A DNA stretch of 64,000 nucleotides from Globodera rostochiensis (lineage: Eukaryota > Nematoda > Chromadorea > Rhabditida > Heteroderidae), in NCBI GenBank assembly GCA_018350325.1, contig JAEVLN010000065.1:1-64000 (forward strand), in the 5' to 3' direction. Positions 41,816 to 54,903 of this stretch are shown here, one piece after another (within the stretch, counting starts at the first letter, position 1; every line of letters starts with the position of its first letter). The position numbers and the translations under genes are program-made. The notes beneath the pieces are model-generated. The model was given only the letters and a program-made list of their open reading frames with translations, was not told the origin of the DNA and did no database searches.

Positions 41816-41889
41816 TTAAAGCGCTGCACGACGGGCGTTGTTACTCTTAGTGCATGCAAATTGACAAGGATATTTACATGGATCCACAT
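41816..41889 (-). other. Cysteine-containing terminal-exon-like segment
   Basis: After TTTTTTAAG the minus strand reads VDPCKYPCQFACTKSNNARR then AAL and TAA. The C-x3-C-x3-C spacing suggests a small secreted cysteine-rich protein. It may pair with the cysteine-rich segment at 43,345-43,409 on the same strand. Confidence 0.35.
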
Positions 41890-43344
41890 CTTAAAAAATT
41901 CTTAAAAACGTTTAACAACTAATTATAAATGATTAAATACAAAAACATGTTTTCTTTAATTTAAAAATTTGAAAAATATTATCAATAAATTAAACTAATT
42001 AAATACTACAAGTTATATTATGCTGTTGGCCAATCAAATTTGTTAAACTTAAACATATAATTAAGCTCTAACAATAAAAACAACGCATAGTTTAAAGTAG
42101 TAAATTTCATATTATTGAAGCGATAAGTCCGTTAGATGAAAATGTCCAAAATTTCTACAGTATTTTTCTAAAAATGAATCTTTATTTAAAACCACATAAC
42201 AAAAATGTTTCTTAAATGTTATGTCAAAACATGCCAACAATATGAAATTTTAAAATACTAAATAAAAAATTAGAAATTTACATTAATACAAACTATAATA
42301 ATATTTATAATTTTGAACTGAAGTAGTATAAATTATATAATATTAATACCAATAAAAATTAGAATGAAAAGTAATTAAAATAAATATTCATCTAAATTTA
42401 ATTGTAGTCAAAAAACAATCAAATAAATTGATCAAAATAAGTTTGCTGGTAAAAATAACAAGCTTTGCATTATATTAGATAAACTGTGTATTAAAAATGT
42501 ATCATTTAAATAATACATTTTTAAACATTGGGACAAAAAGCTAATAAAAAAATAAAGTTTTAATTCAAAAATTCACCAACATGTCAAACTTTTACAAAAT
42601 TCAAAATGGCCCGAGTTACTGTAAATGTAAATGAATCAAAGTTGGTTGATGCGTTATCCCAATAAAATATTAAATTGATATTGATTGAGTATAAATCTGA
42701 AAAGTGAGCAATGAATGGTATTCTCGAGATATTGATATACAAACATTATTTTTTTTTAAAACAATACCAATTTTGTTTTAAGACGGATCGTCCTCATTTA
42801 ATAAAAAAACCTGAGGACGAGATACTTATAGATTAAACTTTTACATTTAAACAGTAAATTATTCTTGCTGTCAGAGTGATTGATAAAATAAAATTCTATC
42901 AAATGACCGAAATTTCGAAAAATCTTAATACTTCTCTACCAATTGACGCATTGAAAAGTTTAGAGAAAACAAAATATAACGCCAAATGAACAAAATAAAC
43001 CATTCTAAGGTAATAAGAACTAATTTCTAAACTAAAATTATAATTAAAAGCAAAAAACATTAATTAAACGAAAATATTTACATGCCCTAAACATTTACCA
43101 ACGAATGAATTTGTTGATTTTTTCGTTCGATCTTATAATAAAACAATTACCAGTTGGCTTTATAAAAAATATGTTGAAAAGTAAAGTGAGTAAACATTCC
43201 TTAAATTTGAAAATAACAAAAACATTTAATCAGAACTAAGGCATAATGAAAAAATGAGTTAAAGCACGGAAATATCAATTATTTAAATTCATGTTTTCAA
43301 TTGTTTAATAAAAAAATAATTAAAACAAAAAAACACACCCTTAC

Positions 43345-43409
43345 TTATGCCACATCACAGGTGTCTGCTGACACGTCAATTTTGCCGCAGCAAAGACCAC
43401 AGGTGTCTG
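43345..43409 (-). other. Cysteine-rich exon-like segment
   Basis: Acceptor TTTAACAG and donor TAA|GTAAGG. In one phase it reads DTCGLCCGKIDVSADTCDVA and stops exactly at the donor; in another it is fully open (QTPVVFAAAKLTCQQTPVMW). The DNA has a 12-bp direct repeat, CAGACACCTGTG. Confidence 0.35.
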
Positions 43410-44384
43410 CTGTTAAATAAATTTATCATAAAAATAGTGTCGTGTTCTCAAAAAATCACTTACATAATAAATTAACGATAAATTGTAATTAAAATTCAAT
43501 ACAAATATTTTTATATTAAATTTGAAAAAAAAATAAAGCCATAAATAAATCTTCGAAGTAAATTATAAATAAAATAATTGTACCTTTAATAAAAATAGTA
43601 ATTCGAATAAGGCAACCAAACATTGTGTAACAAAAAAAATATCGTCTGAGATACTATTTAGAATCAAATAAAAATGTGTTATTCAATACAGCAATTTTAA
43701 AATAATTGGTCTGTTAAGTCAAAAAGTTATCGCTATAAAATTTTTTTTTTTAAATTAATATAAATTAAACGATTTTGAAATAAATTATTTAAAATGAGTT
43801 GAATTCGATTGAAAATAATAAATACATATTTTTTTAAATCAAAAAGTAATTAAATTTAACAATAATGTGTAAATAAATAGCATATAAAAAAAAAGCCAAA
43901 ATTCATAACATCATTAAATACATCGCAGTGGAAAACAATGAATTAGGCTGCCTATTTAAATTACACAATTAAAAATCTCATGTGCAACCCATTATTAACT
44001 GCAACAAATAAAACCCAATAAAATAGCTAGTAAATACTAAAAAGAACAACGCACGGCTTAGTTCTATTATTAATAATTTATAATTAAAATCGAAAATAAA
44101 ATACATATATAAAGCGAAAAAGATATATTTTTTGAAAGTCAACTTTAAAAAGAAATTACATTAATAAAAGCACAATTTGCGCATTTATGTACATCTATTT
44201 GAAAAATAAAAATTCCAACGCACGTAACGAAAACCTGGAAACGGAAATAGATGGCTTAAGCTTTTAAAAATATAAATCAAACAAATTTTATTTGAAACTA
44301 AAAAACAGAATTATAATATAAAATAATATAAAAGTTAGTATACAACAACCCAAATTAATTTACAGCAATCATCTTATGCAGAAA

Positions 44385-44590
44385 TACTCTGCGTTGATGC
44401 TCGTCGTCTGACTCTCTCTTTTTAGCACACTCTTTCTTCAAAAATAAAATGTTCAAAAAAGTAACTAAAAAATTATTGGTTGGGGTGCGTTGATAATCAA
44501 ATTACTCTAAACGTCTGACTCTCTTTTTTAGCACACTATTTTTTCAAAAAATAAAATATTCAAAAAAGTAACTAAAAACCAAGCTATCAC
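44385..44590. repeat. Satellite S, inverted array of two units
   Basis: Two units of about 110 bp containing GTCTGACTCTC, TTTTTAGCACACT and AAAAAAGTAACTAAAAA, in reverse orientation to the array at 48,085-48,590. Confidence 0.9.
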
Positions 44591-44675
44591 GTAATTATCT
44601 TGGTTAAATCCTTATTTGCTTTTAGCAAATTCGCTATTTTTGATAATTTTTAACTTTTTTAAAATATCTTAGTGG

Positions 44676-44735
44676 TTAACAATTTAAGACGACAATGTGC
44701 GGCATCCGGACTTCTTCAGTGAGCCGTCTTTTCCT
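44676..44735 (-). other. Exon-like segment next to satellite S
   Basis: After AATATTTAG the frame reads RKRRLTEEVRMPHIVVLNC and stops. Another phase (GKDGSLKKSGCRTLSS) is also open. Confidence 0.25.
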
Positions 44736-44976
44736 CTAAATATTCATTATGGCTGTTCCGGGAAAGTTTCCTGTTTGTTGTTTTAAATAAAAATAGACAA
44801 CATTTAAATTAATCAAATTTCAATCAACAAAAATTTTATAAATTTGTAAAAAATTTAATTTTTTTGTTGTTAATTTTTTTATTTTTTACTTACAATACTA
44901 TTTTTAAGATTATATATCAAAATTATTTTTATCGATAAACTTTTTTAAGCCAAATTCAAAATATGATATGACTATA

Positions 44977-45207
44977 TTAATTAATTGAATTCCATATATT
45001 GTATTTTTTTAATTGATGTGTTCGTGCATTTCCGTCAAATGGGGTTGTGCTACCGAGTCCCTTCTTTAATTTTGAGAGGTAAATGTATCTTTTTTTGCAG
45101 TCAAGATAAATGTAAACTGGAAAAAGATTGATAAAAATTTTCCTTTTATTTGTCAAAATGTTTATGCCCCTCAAATAATTTTTATTTTTTGCCCCATAGA
45201 TGTGCAA
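44977..45207 (-). other. 76-codon frame in AT-rich DNA
   Basis: Ends with KKGLGSTTPFDGNARTHQLK in a local GC rise (45,025-45,075). One of the few longer frames in this half. It may be partly genuine; no family. Confidence 0.3.
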
Positions 45208-46624
45208 AATTTAAACATAAATTCCATAAATTTCGAGTCTGTTTTGTTTTTATGAGCTAAGTCACAGTCGCATGTAAGGAACAACATTTATGTTTATATG
45301 TATATTTAAAATACCTTTTTTTTTATTGGAATTAACATTTGAATTATTCAATTTTTTTAATGAAATATTTATCTTTAGGTAGATAAGTTTTATTTCGTTT
45401 TGAAAATAAGCCACTCCCATTTTTGTATAACCATCAATAAAATTGTGTTATTTTATTTATTAAAAAGATGATTCATTCATTAAGCAAAATATCTTCTTGG
45501 TGAACTAATTAAGTGTTTAATGTTTATCGATAATTCAAAAAAAAATCGTATGTTTTGAAATATTTTTTAAATATTTAAAAGATTGCTAAAAAGATATACA
45601 TTTAAATTATTGTTTTCATCTGCAAAGTTGGTTATTTTTAATTCGATTTTCTAAATATTTATTTATTTTCGTAAGTTAAATAAAATATTTATTTTTTGGC
45701 CTGAAATCAAAATGATTCTTTTGAAGCATCTTTTTTGTTTTTTGGGAAACCACCGACAATTGTTGTAACCCAAGCATGGTTACTTTAATCATCTTTTTTG
45801 TTTCTCTGATTCATAAATATTGTTATCGGTACGCTGATTATGGCTTAGAAGATTACATAATTCCAAAGAATGTTTGCCATTTAAACGCATAATATTGCTG
45901 CAAATATCTGTGCTTGTGAATTTAACAAAAGTGGGAAAATTTTATTTGATCTTTTTTCCAAAAATATCAGGATTTATTGTTCACATTTTTGTATTGGTAT
46001 TTTAGAACGTCTAGCTTCTCATTTATTTAATTAAACAAACAAACCTATTTCAATATTTCAATCAAAAACAATGAAATTAAGTGTGCGAAAGAACAAAATT
46101 ATGATCTACATATAATTTTGAAACAAAAAATTTAGTTTCCAATATTTAATTATTAAAAATTAGCATAAAAGTTTTTTCATTTATCTTTGACGAATTGGCG
46201 AATTGTTTAAAGGGATTATATTGTATTTTATTATTTTTATTTACCGTAGTTAGTTTAAATTAAATTTTAAAAACGCAGATCCTAAGTTATTTAATTATTT
46301 TCAGCTTTGTTAATTATAATAAAAAATTACTACAGTACCAGACTTTTGATTGTAGCAGCTAAAACATGTCTTTTAATTAATCTACTTTTTTAAATATTAA
46401 ATTGCGGTGACTTGGCGCCATTTTTTTGAAAAATCGTACAGGGTTATCAATTGTTTCAGCCAACAATCATTTTTACGAATTTGCCAATTTAATTCATTTA
46501 AATATGTCGATTTACTCCGATGATTTAAGTATTTAATCTATTATAATTTAGTCGTAACAAATTTTTATTATAAATTAATTTTATAGGTAGTCTTATGGCA
46601 CAAAATATGTTTTGAAAATCAAGC

Positions 46625-46687
46625 ATGGTTGACCCACTCACGCTTGTACGCTACAGCATGGACGAAGCGGCTGATTTTTTAACATGA
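46625..46687 (+). other. Short GC-rich ORF (20 aa)
   Basis: Reads MVDPLTLVRYSMDEAADFLT and TGA within a sharp GC island. Likely a fragment of something larger. Confidence 0.3.
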
Positions 46688-47799
46688 GAGCTGATTATTT
46701 TGTTGTATTTGAAACCAGCAATTTTATTATAGGTTTTTTCAATTGTTTTAAGTTTATTTAGTATTTTTTATTATTTATTTATATTTTTTAAGGATTGATA
46801 AAACCGTGTCAGTCATTACTGCAGTAAGGCACCGTTGATTTTAAATTCTTTGATGACTTTGCTGAGTCATGATAAATCCTATAAATTGTATAGATTTAGC
46901 GATAAAAATTGCACGTTTATTTTTTATACTTTATTGCTTGCATAACCCTGTTATTGGGTAAATAAATCTCTCATGTGTAATTTATTTTATTTTTTTTTAT
47001 TCACATACTGACTTTAATTATTTATAATTGCATAAATTATTTTTTGGGAATTATTCTTTGTTACAATTTGCAATTAGTTAAACTTGCATTTCACAAGGTT
47101 CTCGAGGGTTTTTTAAATGAGTAATATTTAATTTTGCTTTAATATCAACAATGTTTTAACCCAAGATAAGATCATTTTTATAATGTTTAGCTTTGATTTT
47201 ATAAACAAAATTTTGCTTTTTAGATATGTTCATAAATCTTATCTTTAATAGGTTTTGGTGGTCCACGATGTCTCGTTGCTACCATATGCTCATTAAATGA
47301 TAATATTTTTTAAATATTTTGATTGTAAGTCTAATGCGTATATTATTTAGAAATTGGTTGCAATTTGTTAAATTTGGAAAGTAATAGTAGTTCATTTTTA
47401 TGAAATTGTAACTTATATTCGTTGGTTAATATGAAAATGTGATTAACAAGATAATTTTTTAACAAATGTTATTGATTTTTGTTTTATATTAAATATTTTT
47501 TGTTGTTAATTGTTACCTATTTTTTTTTTGAATAAAATGTATATTTTAACGATTAGTTATGTTTATTTTTGAATTAAACAAATAATTTTTTGCTTTTGGC
47601 CTGAGTAGCGACATATATCCTCGGGATTGAGCTCAAAATCTAATTTGATTTTTTTATTGAATTGGTAAATATTTGCTGATTTGTTTTCCTTTTATCTTTC
47701 AATTGAAAAATATTTAAGTATTTTAAATGACAATTTCAATAATTTTTTTTTAGTTTGAATACAATAAATTAAATGTATCCTTACTCTATTTTAAGCTAT

Positions 47800-48085
47800 A
47801 CTTCCTTTCTTCTTCGTTCGGCTCGTCATCTGCGGTGATCAGTGAACTGGCATTTTAATCCCGTCTTTGCTCGAAGGAAGCACTGATTTTTTAACCGTCT
47901 CGGTCCAACAAAATCGCGAAAAAATTTGTCGGCGTCCAAAACCAATTTGCAGAGGTGACTTTCTCGATCTCCGAGACTTTTCACTTGCCGCAAATCTCGT
48001 TCTCCGAGCAAATTGCGTTTCTACTGCCGTTTGTGCTTCTCGATCTCCGAGACAGGCAACTCGACGGCGATGAGGCGTTGTTTAT
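47800..48085. other. Largest GC island, beside satellite S
   Basis: About 280 bp near 50% GC. Two imperfect copies of CTCGATCTCCGAGAC lie at 47,963 and 48,038. Frames of 60-68 codons are open on both strands (47,826-48,011 minus, 47,867-48,073 plus). Their basic composition and the internal repeat argue for repeat-associated DNA rather than a gene. Confidence 0.45.
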
Positions 48086-48592
48086 TTTTTGAAGAAATAG
48101 TGTGCTAAAAAGAGGAGTCAGACGGTTAGAGTAATTTGCTCATCAACGCACCCCATCTAATAATTTTTTAGTTACTTTTTTGAACATTTTATTTTTTTTA
48201 AGAAATAGGTTGGCTAAAAAGAGAGAGACAGACGACGAGAGTAATTTGGGCATAACGCACCCCATCTAAAAATTGTTTTAGTTTAATTTTTTGAACATTT
48301 AATTTTTGAGAAATAGTGTGCTAAAAAGAAAGAGTCAGATGACGAGAGTATTTGGGCATCAACGCACCCCATCTAAAAATTGTTTTAGTTACTATTTTGA
48401 ATATTTCACTTTTTTAAGAAATAGTGTGCTAGAAAGAGAGAGACAGACGACGAGAGTAATTTGGGCATAACGCACCCCATCTAAAAATTGTTAAAGTTAA
48501 CTTTTTTGAACATTTTATTTTTTTAAGAAATAGGTTGCTAAAAAGAGAGAGTCAGAAGACGAGAGTAATTTGGGCATAACGCTAAATCACAT
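48085..48592. repeat. Satellite S, direct array of about five units
   Basis: Units of 100-115 bp with AGTGTGCTAAAAAGAGAGAG, TCAGACGACGAGAGTAATTT and GCATAACGCACCCCATCTAA. Inverted relative to 44,385-44,590. Confidence 0.95.
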
Positions 48593-48629
48593 TAATTTTT
48601 GAATAGAAATAAAAATAACAAAATAAAAT

Positions 48630-49020
48630 TTTCGTCGAGAATTAAATATTTTTAAAGAAAAAATGCAAAAACTATCGCATATTGAGTTGTACCGCCTTTT
48701 TCTCTGTTTGAATTTTTGAGTTGCATTTTTTAACAATTTTGTTTCCACTTTTGGAGCTGAACCAAATTATTGATTTATATTTTTAATTTTAATTACTTTT
48801 TAATAAGACTATGCGTCAAACTATTCTATTTGAAGAAAAAAAGTGAAATAACCTTAGAAAGAAAGAAAATGTATTGAAACAAATAAATTTAAATTTTCTT
48901 GTAACTTTTTAAAATACAATTCTTTTCATGGGTTTTATTGAATAAATTATTTATTGAGTTAATATTGCTGTTAGGCTTTAGTTTCACTCGCTCCATTAGA
49001 GTACCAAAATCGTATTTTGT
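48630..49020. repeat. Dispersed repeat A, copy 2 (inverted)
   Basis: Counterpart of 28,045-28,410. The minus-strand frame at 48,889-49,086 contains IGDQTKYDFGTLMERVKLKP; the aligned part of copy 1 also reads FGTL.QRVKLK, so a short coding remnant may lie in this repeat. Confidence 0.9.
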
Positions 49021-50054
49021 TTGATCACCAATCATCCATCCAGTTTGCTGATGAGCATTCGAAGTGATGAGAAAACTATCTTTCACGACCTGTTCAAAAC
49101 GTTGTTTTTCTATAACTTTATATATTTTGATTTGATCTTTTCTATTGGTATTCCTGTTTAAGTAAATCCTTTAAAGTTGAAGAAATAACCTCGCCGCACC
49201 CTACTAGACCGAACATATTATTAAATATTTAATTAAGGATACAAATAGCAAGATAAAGTTAAAGATTTATTTCCCATCACTATTTTTTGCTTTAGGCAAT
49301 GTTTAAAAAGTGAACCACACAATAATATTAAACCCCAGTTCTAGCAATATAGTTTAATTTTTGCATTTAATTTGGTATCAAGAATTCTTAAATAAATTCA
49401 AAGTATTGATAATTTATATGTAAGTCATTTAAAATTTTATATATATATTTAAACGATGAACTAAAAGGCTATAAAATTGTTTCATAATTAACACCCATAA
49501 GCATTCTTATACATGTTTTTTAGTCCGGGTAAAATCACACGTCATATGGTAACGTGCGCCCTTTTGTAGTCAGAGTATTATATATTGTATTGTGTTTTTC
49601 AAGCGTAATTTTAATAATTACATTTATTAATGTTTTAAATTATGTAAGTGTTGAGCAGCTCCAAATTGTTATTTAGGGTTTGCATTCTTTTTAAATTTTA
49701 ACTGTTTTTTTCAGTCCAGTGCTTTTGTTGTAGTGAAATATTAATTACTTTGTATTAAATATATTGTTTAAGTTAAACTTTATAATTAAATTCATTACAT
49801 ATTGCAATTAGAATAGATTGTATAATCGCGTAAAATATTGTTCTTCCTTCTTAATTCTAAAAAGTAAATCATTTCATTTTTTGAAACATAAATGAAATAA
49901 TGAAACAATTAGGTATGTTGTTATTTTATTTTTGGATTGCTGAACCAGCAATCTGTATACGCAAGCAGCCTATTGTGATTTGCTTATTTACAATTGCAAT
50001 AAATAACTTTTAAAATAGATTTGGTAAATATTTATAAAGATTTAATAAATAATT

Positions 50055-50145
50055 TTAAATTGTCGAGGCCCCGTGAGAATTTAACGATGTCACCACTGTT
50101 CCCCAGGTCCGGCAACAAAAAAATCTTTTTATTTTAGGACTGATG
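50055..50145 (-). other. GC island, exon-like
   Basis: The minus strand reads LPDLGNSGDIVKFSRGLDNL then KLFIKSL and stop. There is a weak acceptor (AAAAG). Confidence 0.3.
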
Positions 50146-50484
50146 TTTTATTTAATTATTATGTTGCGGCAGATTTATTTATTCATTTTAATACAACATT
50201 ATTTATATTTTAATTCTTATTAAAATCGCTATTTCGTTATATATCAGACTTTTGATTAGTTTTTTATATAATTTTAAGCATATTTTTTTCTACATTAAAC
50301 CAAAAGAATTAATTTATTAGAATTACAATTGTATTAAGGTTCATGCCATACGGACTCACACAGTTAGTTTTTTATAATTCCATTCCACTGAGTTTCACTC
50401 AATATTTAACTAATTATTATTTTGCAGTCTGAACTTTGCTAATATGAAATATTCGGAAATTGTTTCCTGATCTTTTCTTGGCAG

Positions 50485-50596
50485 CCCTGCGTTGTTAATC
50501 GTTAAATGCACACAAAACGCCAAATTTGTTACCTTTCCCGCTTACAACGATTTATCTTGCCGCTCCACAGCTGACCCAGTTGTAATTTTTTTCGAG
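50485..50596 (+). other. Well-bounded exon-like segment
   Basis: The acceptor TTTTCTTGGCAG and the donor GAG|GTAGAC frame 112 bp open in one phase: PALLIVKCTQNAKFVTFPAY followed by NDLSCRSTADPVVIFFE. The other phases stop early. One of the better exon candidates in the AT-rich half. No family recognised. Confidence 0.45.
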
Positions 50597-51039
50597 GTAG
50601 ACTATATTTTTATTATTTAAGTAAAAGTCTATTATTTTTAAGTAACAGTAGCAATTATTATTTTAAAAATTCTGACAAAATTTCGCTTTCATATGAGAAA
50701 TTATAAAATTAAATCAAAAGGATCAGTCAAGAAGATCAATTTCTATTTTCGGCCTTGGAATACCAGTGGAAAACAGCACTAAATAAAGCGAAAAATCATA
50801 TTTCTTACTCACGACTATTTTAAATACGATCATAAAAAGACATACTGATAAAAGAAAAACGACTTATAGTAAAAAACAAATTATCTTTATTCACGCATAA
50901 TTTTAATAAAAATTTTTTCGAGCCAGACGTTGGCTTTGTAAATTAAACCACTGTACAAAACTCCGGTTCACTGCATAGTAAACATTTAAACAAATAAAAC
51001 AATAATTCCAGGAGGGGTCCGGCGGCATCGATAACTGTG

Positions 51040-51955
51040 AAGTAATTCATACTGAATTCAGTAGAATAAAACTAAAATCCGAATGAAAATAACCAAATTC
51101 TTGGGTAAAAATAACAAAAGATTTTATAATTTCAAATACGAAAAAAACGTTTAGCTTTTCAAAAAATGTTTCAACTCAAAAAAAATATTTAAACCTAGCC
51201 TTTTTAAAAGTGAAGTGATGAAATGAAACGAAAAATTACATCCGCTATCAATCAATAAAATTATTATAATGGGCGTATTATTTGCATAATCGAATTTTTC
51301 CAAATTGGAAGGCTTCTGCGAAAACCCCTGGCCGCCTGCCGAATGCTTTGCTATAAAAAATCGATCAGACGTTGTAAAGAATTTCATTTTTAAGAACTGG
51401 CATTTTAATAGCGAAGCTGAATTCTTATAAAATTAAATTAAAAAAATATCAATTAATCTGGCATCAGCACAAAAAGAAAAATGTAAAAATAAAAATAAAA
51501 TTTACAAGGTACATACATAATAATGAATTAATGTTTAACGTACGCGAAGCTTTTGAATTGTCTTACTCAAAATTAAAAAAAAACAAAAGTAAAAGACAAA
51601 TTTTCAAACATAATTTTGTATTCCTTTTCATATGATAAACAATACTCAAGGCATACAGCAATTAAACAATTAATTAAACTGAAAATCAAAAGGTATAATT
51701 TTATAAGAAATAAAATAACCAATTATTCTGCATTTTGCATAAGCGCCCTCAACGATTTGAATTCCAACAGCGAAACGCAAAGGTAAACAAATACACCATC
51801 GGTTATTGAATTTATTCAATGATGCCTAAGATTAAATTTTAATTAAATAATGAATTTAAAATTTTATTTTTATTTCAATAGTTCAGCAAAGCAAAAAACT
51901 CAATAAGAAATGTATATATACATTCGGTAGATAAGCTGCCTACTTTAATTGATTA
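51040..51955. repeat. Dispersed repeat B, copy 2 (inverted)
   Basis: Counterpart of 28,440-29,335. About 110 bp at 51,243-51,352, including a GC-rich core (CCCCTGGCCGCCTGCCGAAT), is absent from copy 1. Confidence 0.9.
51295..51375 (-). other. GC island inserted in repeat B copy 2
   Basis: The minus strand reads FIAKHSAGGQGFSQKPSNLE as part of a 78-codon frame (51,387-51,151). The frame runs from repeat into island and back, so it is not a conventional gene. Confidence 0.3.
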
Positions 51956-52426
51956 AAAATTTAAAAAGAAAGAAAAGCTTATTAAATAAAAAATGTAAAT
52001 TTGTATCAGCTTATGAGCACAGCGTAAATTGTAAGCCTAAATTTTGCAAAAATTAATGGGTAATGGTTGACTTCTTAAAGATGGTCTTAAACAAAATATA
52101 ATTAACAAATTGAATTAAATATGATTAAATCATCAAATACTTGGGTTTCGTTGCCTCTAAATACTCTTTCAGCTTTAGCGTAAATTACATTATATCATAT
52201 TTAAATTTTAATAAATTTTCAAATCCTCAGATATTTTTGTTGATTTTGTCTCTGTTTCAATAAAACATAATTATTTTAAAGCGTTCTCGCTTTGCATGAA
52301 ATGCACATTTTTTATAAACCTTCAAGAAAGGTTGTCTTTTAATATTATTTGTTAATAAATTTAATTTCTATAGGAATCATTCTTTTAAATAATTTAAATT
52401 GGAGCATGGATTTAATTAATTTTTTT

Positions 52427-52620
52427 TCTTCTCATTCGTCGGTAATCCTGTTGAGGAATCTGAACAACATGAGACCGAGTTTTTTTCTGCTAGGGTGGGT
52501 AACTCACGTTGTGTGAATGAGCGTTCATAAACCAGCGACCCATCGACCGTCATTGTTTCATCGCCCACGAACTTTTAACTCACAACCGGCTACACGGCAT
52601 TTGACCAAGAATTATTTTAT
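52427..52620. other. GC island with exon candidates on both strands
   Basis: Minus, 52,571-52,508: FVGDETMTVDGSLVYERSFT, Q and a CAAC|GTGAGT donor. Plus, 52,430-52,510: NPVEESEQHETEFFSARVG before GG|GTAACT. The minus candidate has the better donor. Confidence 0.35.
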
Positions 52621-54206
52621 TTACAAATTTTTAGTTCATTTAAATTTGAAGGACCAAAATCACGTTGAGGTGAAGCCCTGAGCCGAATTTAAATTTATAT
52701 CATTATTTAGTATTATAGTATTTCGGAGTTTGCTGAACCACTGCAAAATAAAAATTATATGACTTAACAATTTTTTATCCAATTTGTACCTGGTCTTTTT
52801 ACCAATGTTTTGCAATTAATATTTTTGAAAATAATATTAGTTTAAATTTTTGTTTGAACGGCCACCCAAATATTTTTAAATAATTACAATTTAAATTTAT
52901 GTTTTTTTGTGTGTTGAATATTAAACGGTTAATTTTCACACAGTTAAATTAATTAGATTTTAAAATTTTCATAATTAATTTCTATGGCGACCTTATGGCC
53001 CGCAATTTCTATTAGTATTATACAATTAACAAAATCCAATTTAATAAATTTTTTTATTTTTACCAACGGCCTGGGCTGAAAACATCATTCAGGAAATACA
53101 ACAAACCACATTGGATACTTTGAAACCTTATGAGAAAATATAAACGAATTATTTTTTCGTTTTTTAAATTTTACATAAACTTAAGTTTAGAAAACATAAG
53201 ATTAATTAAAAACTTTGTGATTCATTCAACCTTATTTTTAAGCGTTATTCATAGTCTTTAATTATGGCAATCTTGTTCGCTTCTGTTTGTGTTATCCGAT
53301 TATTTTTTGAAAGTTATTTATTATAGCGGATATAAATTGAGCTTTTTTTTAATTTCTACAAATTTTTTAGCCAAATACAGAATGTTCTTGCTTCATAAAG
53401 ATTTATTTTAGAAGCTGTTTTAATTCATTAGTAAACCTAATTTTTTAAGTACCAACGGGATTCAGCAACTATGTAGGCCAAAGTCGAACTTTGCATGCGC
53501 GCGCGTTTTTTATGGATATTTTTTTACGTTTATAAAATTTTATGTTTTACTTTCTTTATCGAAAAAAAGTACAACCACTCTCAAAGGAAGAATTAAAGTC
53601 TGAACAGTTTCCTTACATTTTTGTTCAAGTATCGAAGTTTTTTTTTACCAATTGTTTTGTAACTTTATCTTAGTTAACTTGTAGTGATCATACGATCTCG
53701 TCTCAAAGTTTTGTTCGTTCAATGTATTTTATTTTATTATTATCAAACTTAATGAATTTGATGGATAGATATGATTAAAAATATTAAACCAACTTTTTAT
53801 ACAATAGATAAAAAAAATTAGAAATCCCTTGATGTATGTGCATTTATTTGGTTACCAATATTTTTACGAGTTATTCATAGTCTTTTTATATTGAATAAAA
53901 AGTAACGATATAAAGTTTTCCTTAGATTTTGATCGTTAAGTTTAATAAACAAATAAACTTTAATATGAAAAGTTTGTTAAAAAATGTTTCGTGGTTAATT
54001 AATTTCTTATTTATTATTATTCAACTTTTTAATTAGTTTTGCCCGTTTTTTTACTTTTTTTTTGCCATTTAAACCCAGAACCCAGATAACTCGTTCAACT
54101 ACAATTTATTTTTAGTATATGTTGTTGAGATTATGGCCTCCTCACAAGAACGGCAACTAAAAGGAAAAATTTTATTCTTTCTGATTAAGTTTTTATAAGA
54201 AATGTT

Positions 54207-54298
54207 CTAATATATAAGTATATTGTGTATAGCCCTGCGGATGGAAACCGACGACAGGTAGTGGAGTTCAGCTGCTTTGACTGACGCCAGCTGATCAC
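54207..54298 (-). other. Terminal-exon-like segment
   Basis: A strong acceptor (AATTTTCGCAG) opens DQLASVKAAELHYLSSVSIR then RAIHNILIY and stop. Helix-forming and balanced, but only 30 codons. Confidence 0.4.
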
Positions 54299-54636
54299 CT
54301 GCGAAAATTGCAATTTCATCCAAAGAAGAATCGAATTATTTTTTAATTAAATCACGTTTTATAAAATTGTAACAAGCCTCTCTTAAATGAGTTAATTGGA
54401 CAAAATATTTATTTTTTCAATCTTTTAAGCTAAGCGTTGTAGAAAATAAAATAAAATGTTTTTTTAATTTTAGTTATTAATCTATTTACTATATATTTTC
54501 TTCTTTTATTGTCTTTTTTAAAAAGAAATAACTCTTTTTCTTTATTAATAAACAAATTAACTTTCTCTTCTTATCGGATTCTAACTGTACAATAAAACTG
54601 TTTTTTTCTTAATTTTTCGGTTTTTTTCAAAAAAAA

Positions 54637-54903
54637 TTATTTTAATTGATATGTATGTATATAGATCAGTGTAGAATATTCTTCACGAAACATTATATTA
54701 TGGCATCCACAATTATATATTCGTTGATTATTTTCGTTTATTTTACCGTTTTTAGTCAAGAGGCTCTCTTTATGTATTAAACCGGTTGAGAAATGAAAAG
54801 TGCCACCCCTCAAAATGCACATTTGATTTATACCTTTTGCAATATAAGATTTAATTTCATCATCTTTCTTTGACAATAAACATTTGATTTTGGTTAGTTT
54901 CAA
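54637..54903 (-). other. 88-codon frame in AT-rich DNA
   Basis: Starts MKLTKIKCLLSKKDDEIKSY and contains NQRIYNCGCHNIMFREE. In DNA of this composition one or so frames of this length are expected by chance, so confidence is low. Confidence 0.3.

Noticed and set aside
28045..51955. One large palindrome joining repeats A and B
   Set aside because: A simple inverted arm would show B before A on the right; the order observed is A then B, so the pairs are independent dispersed repeats.
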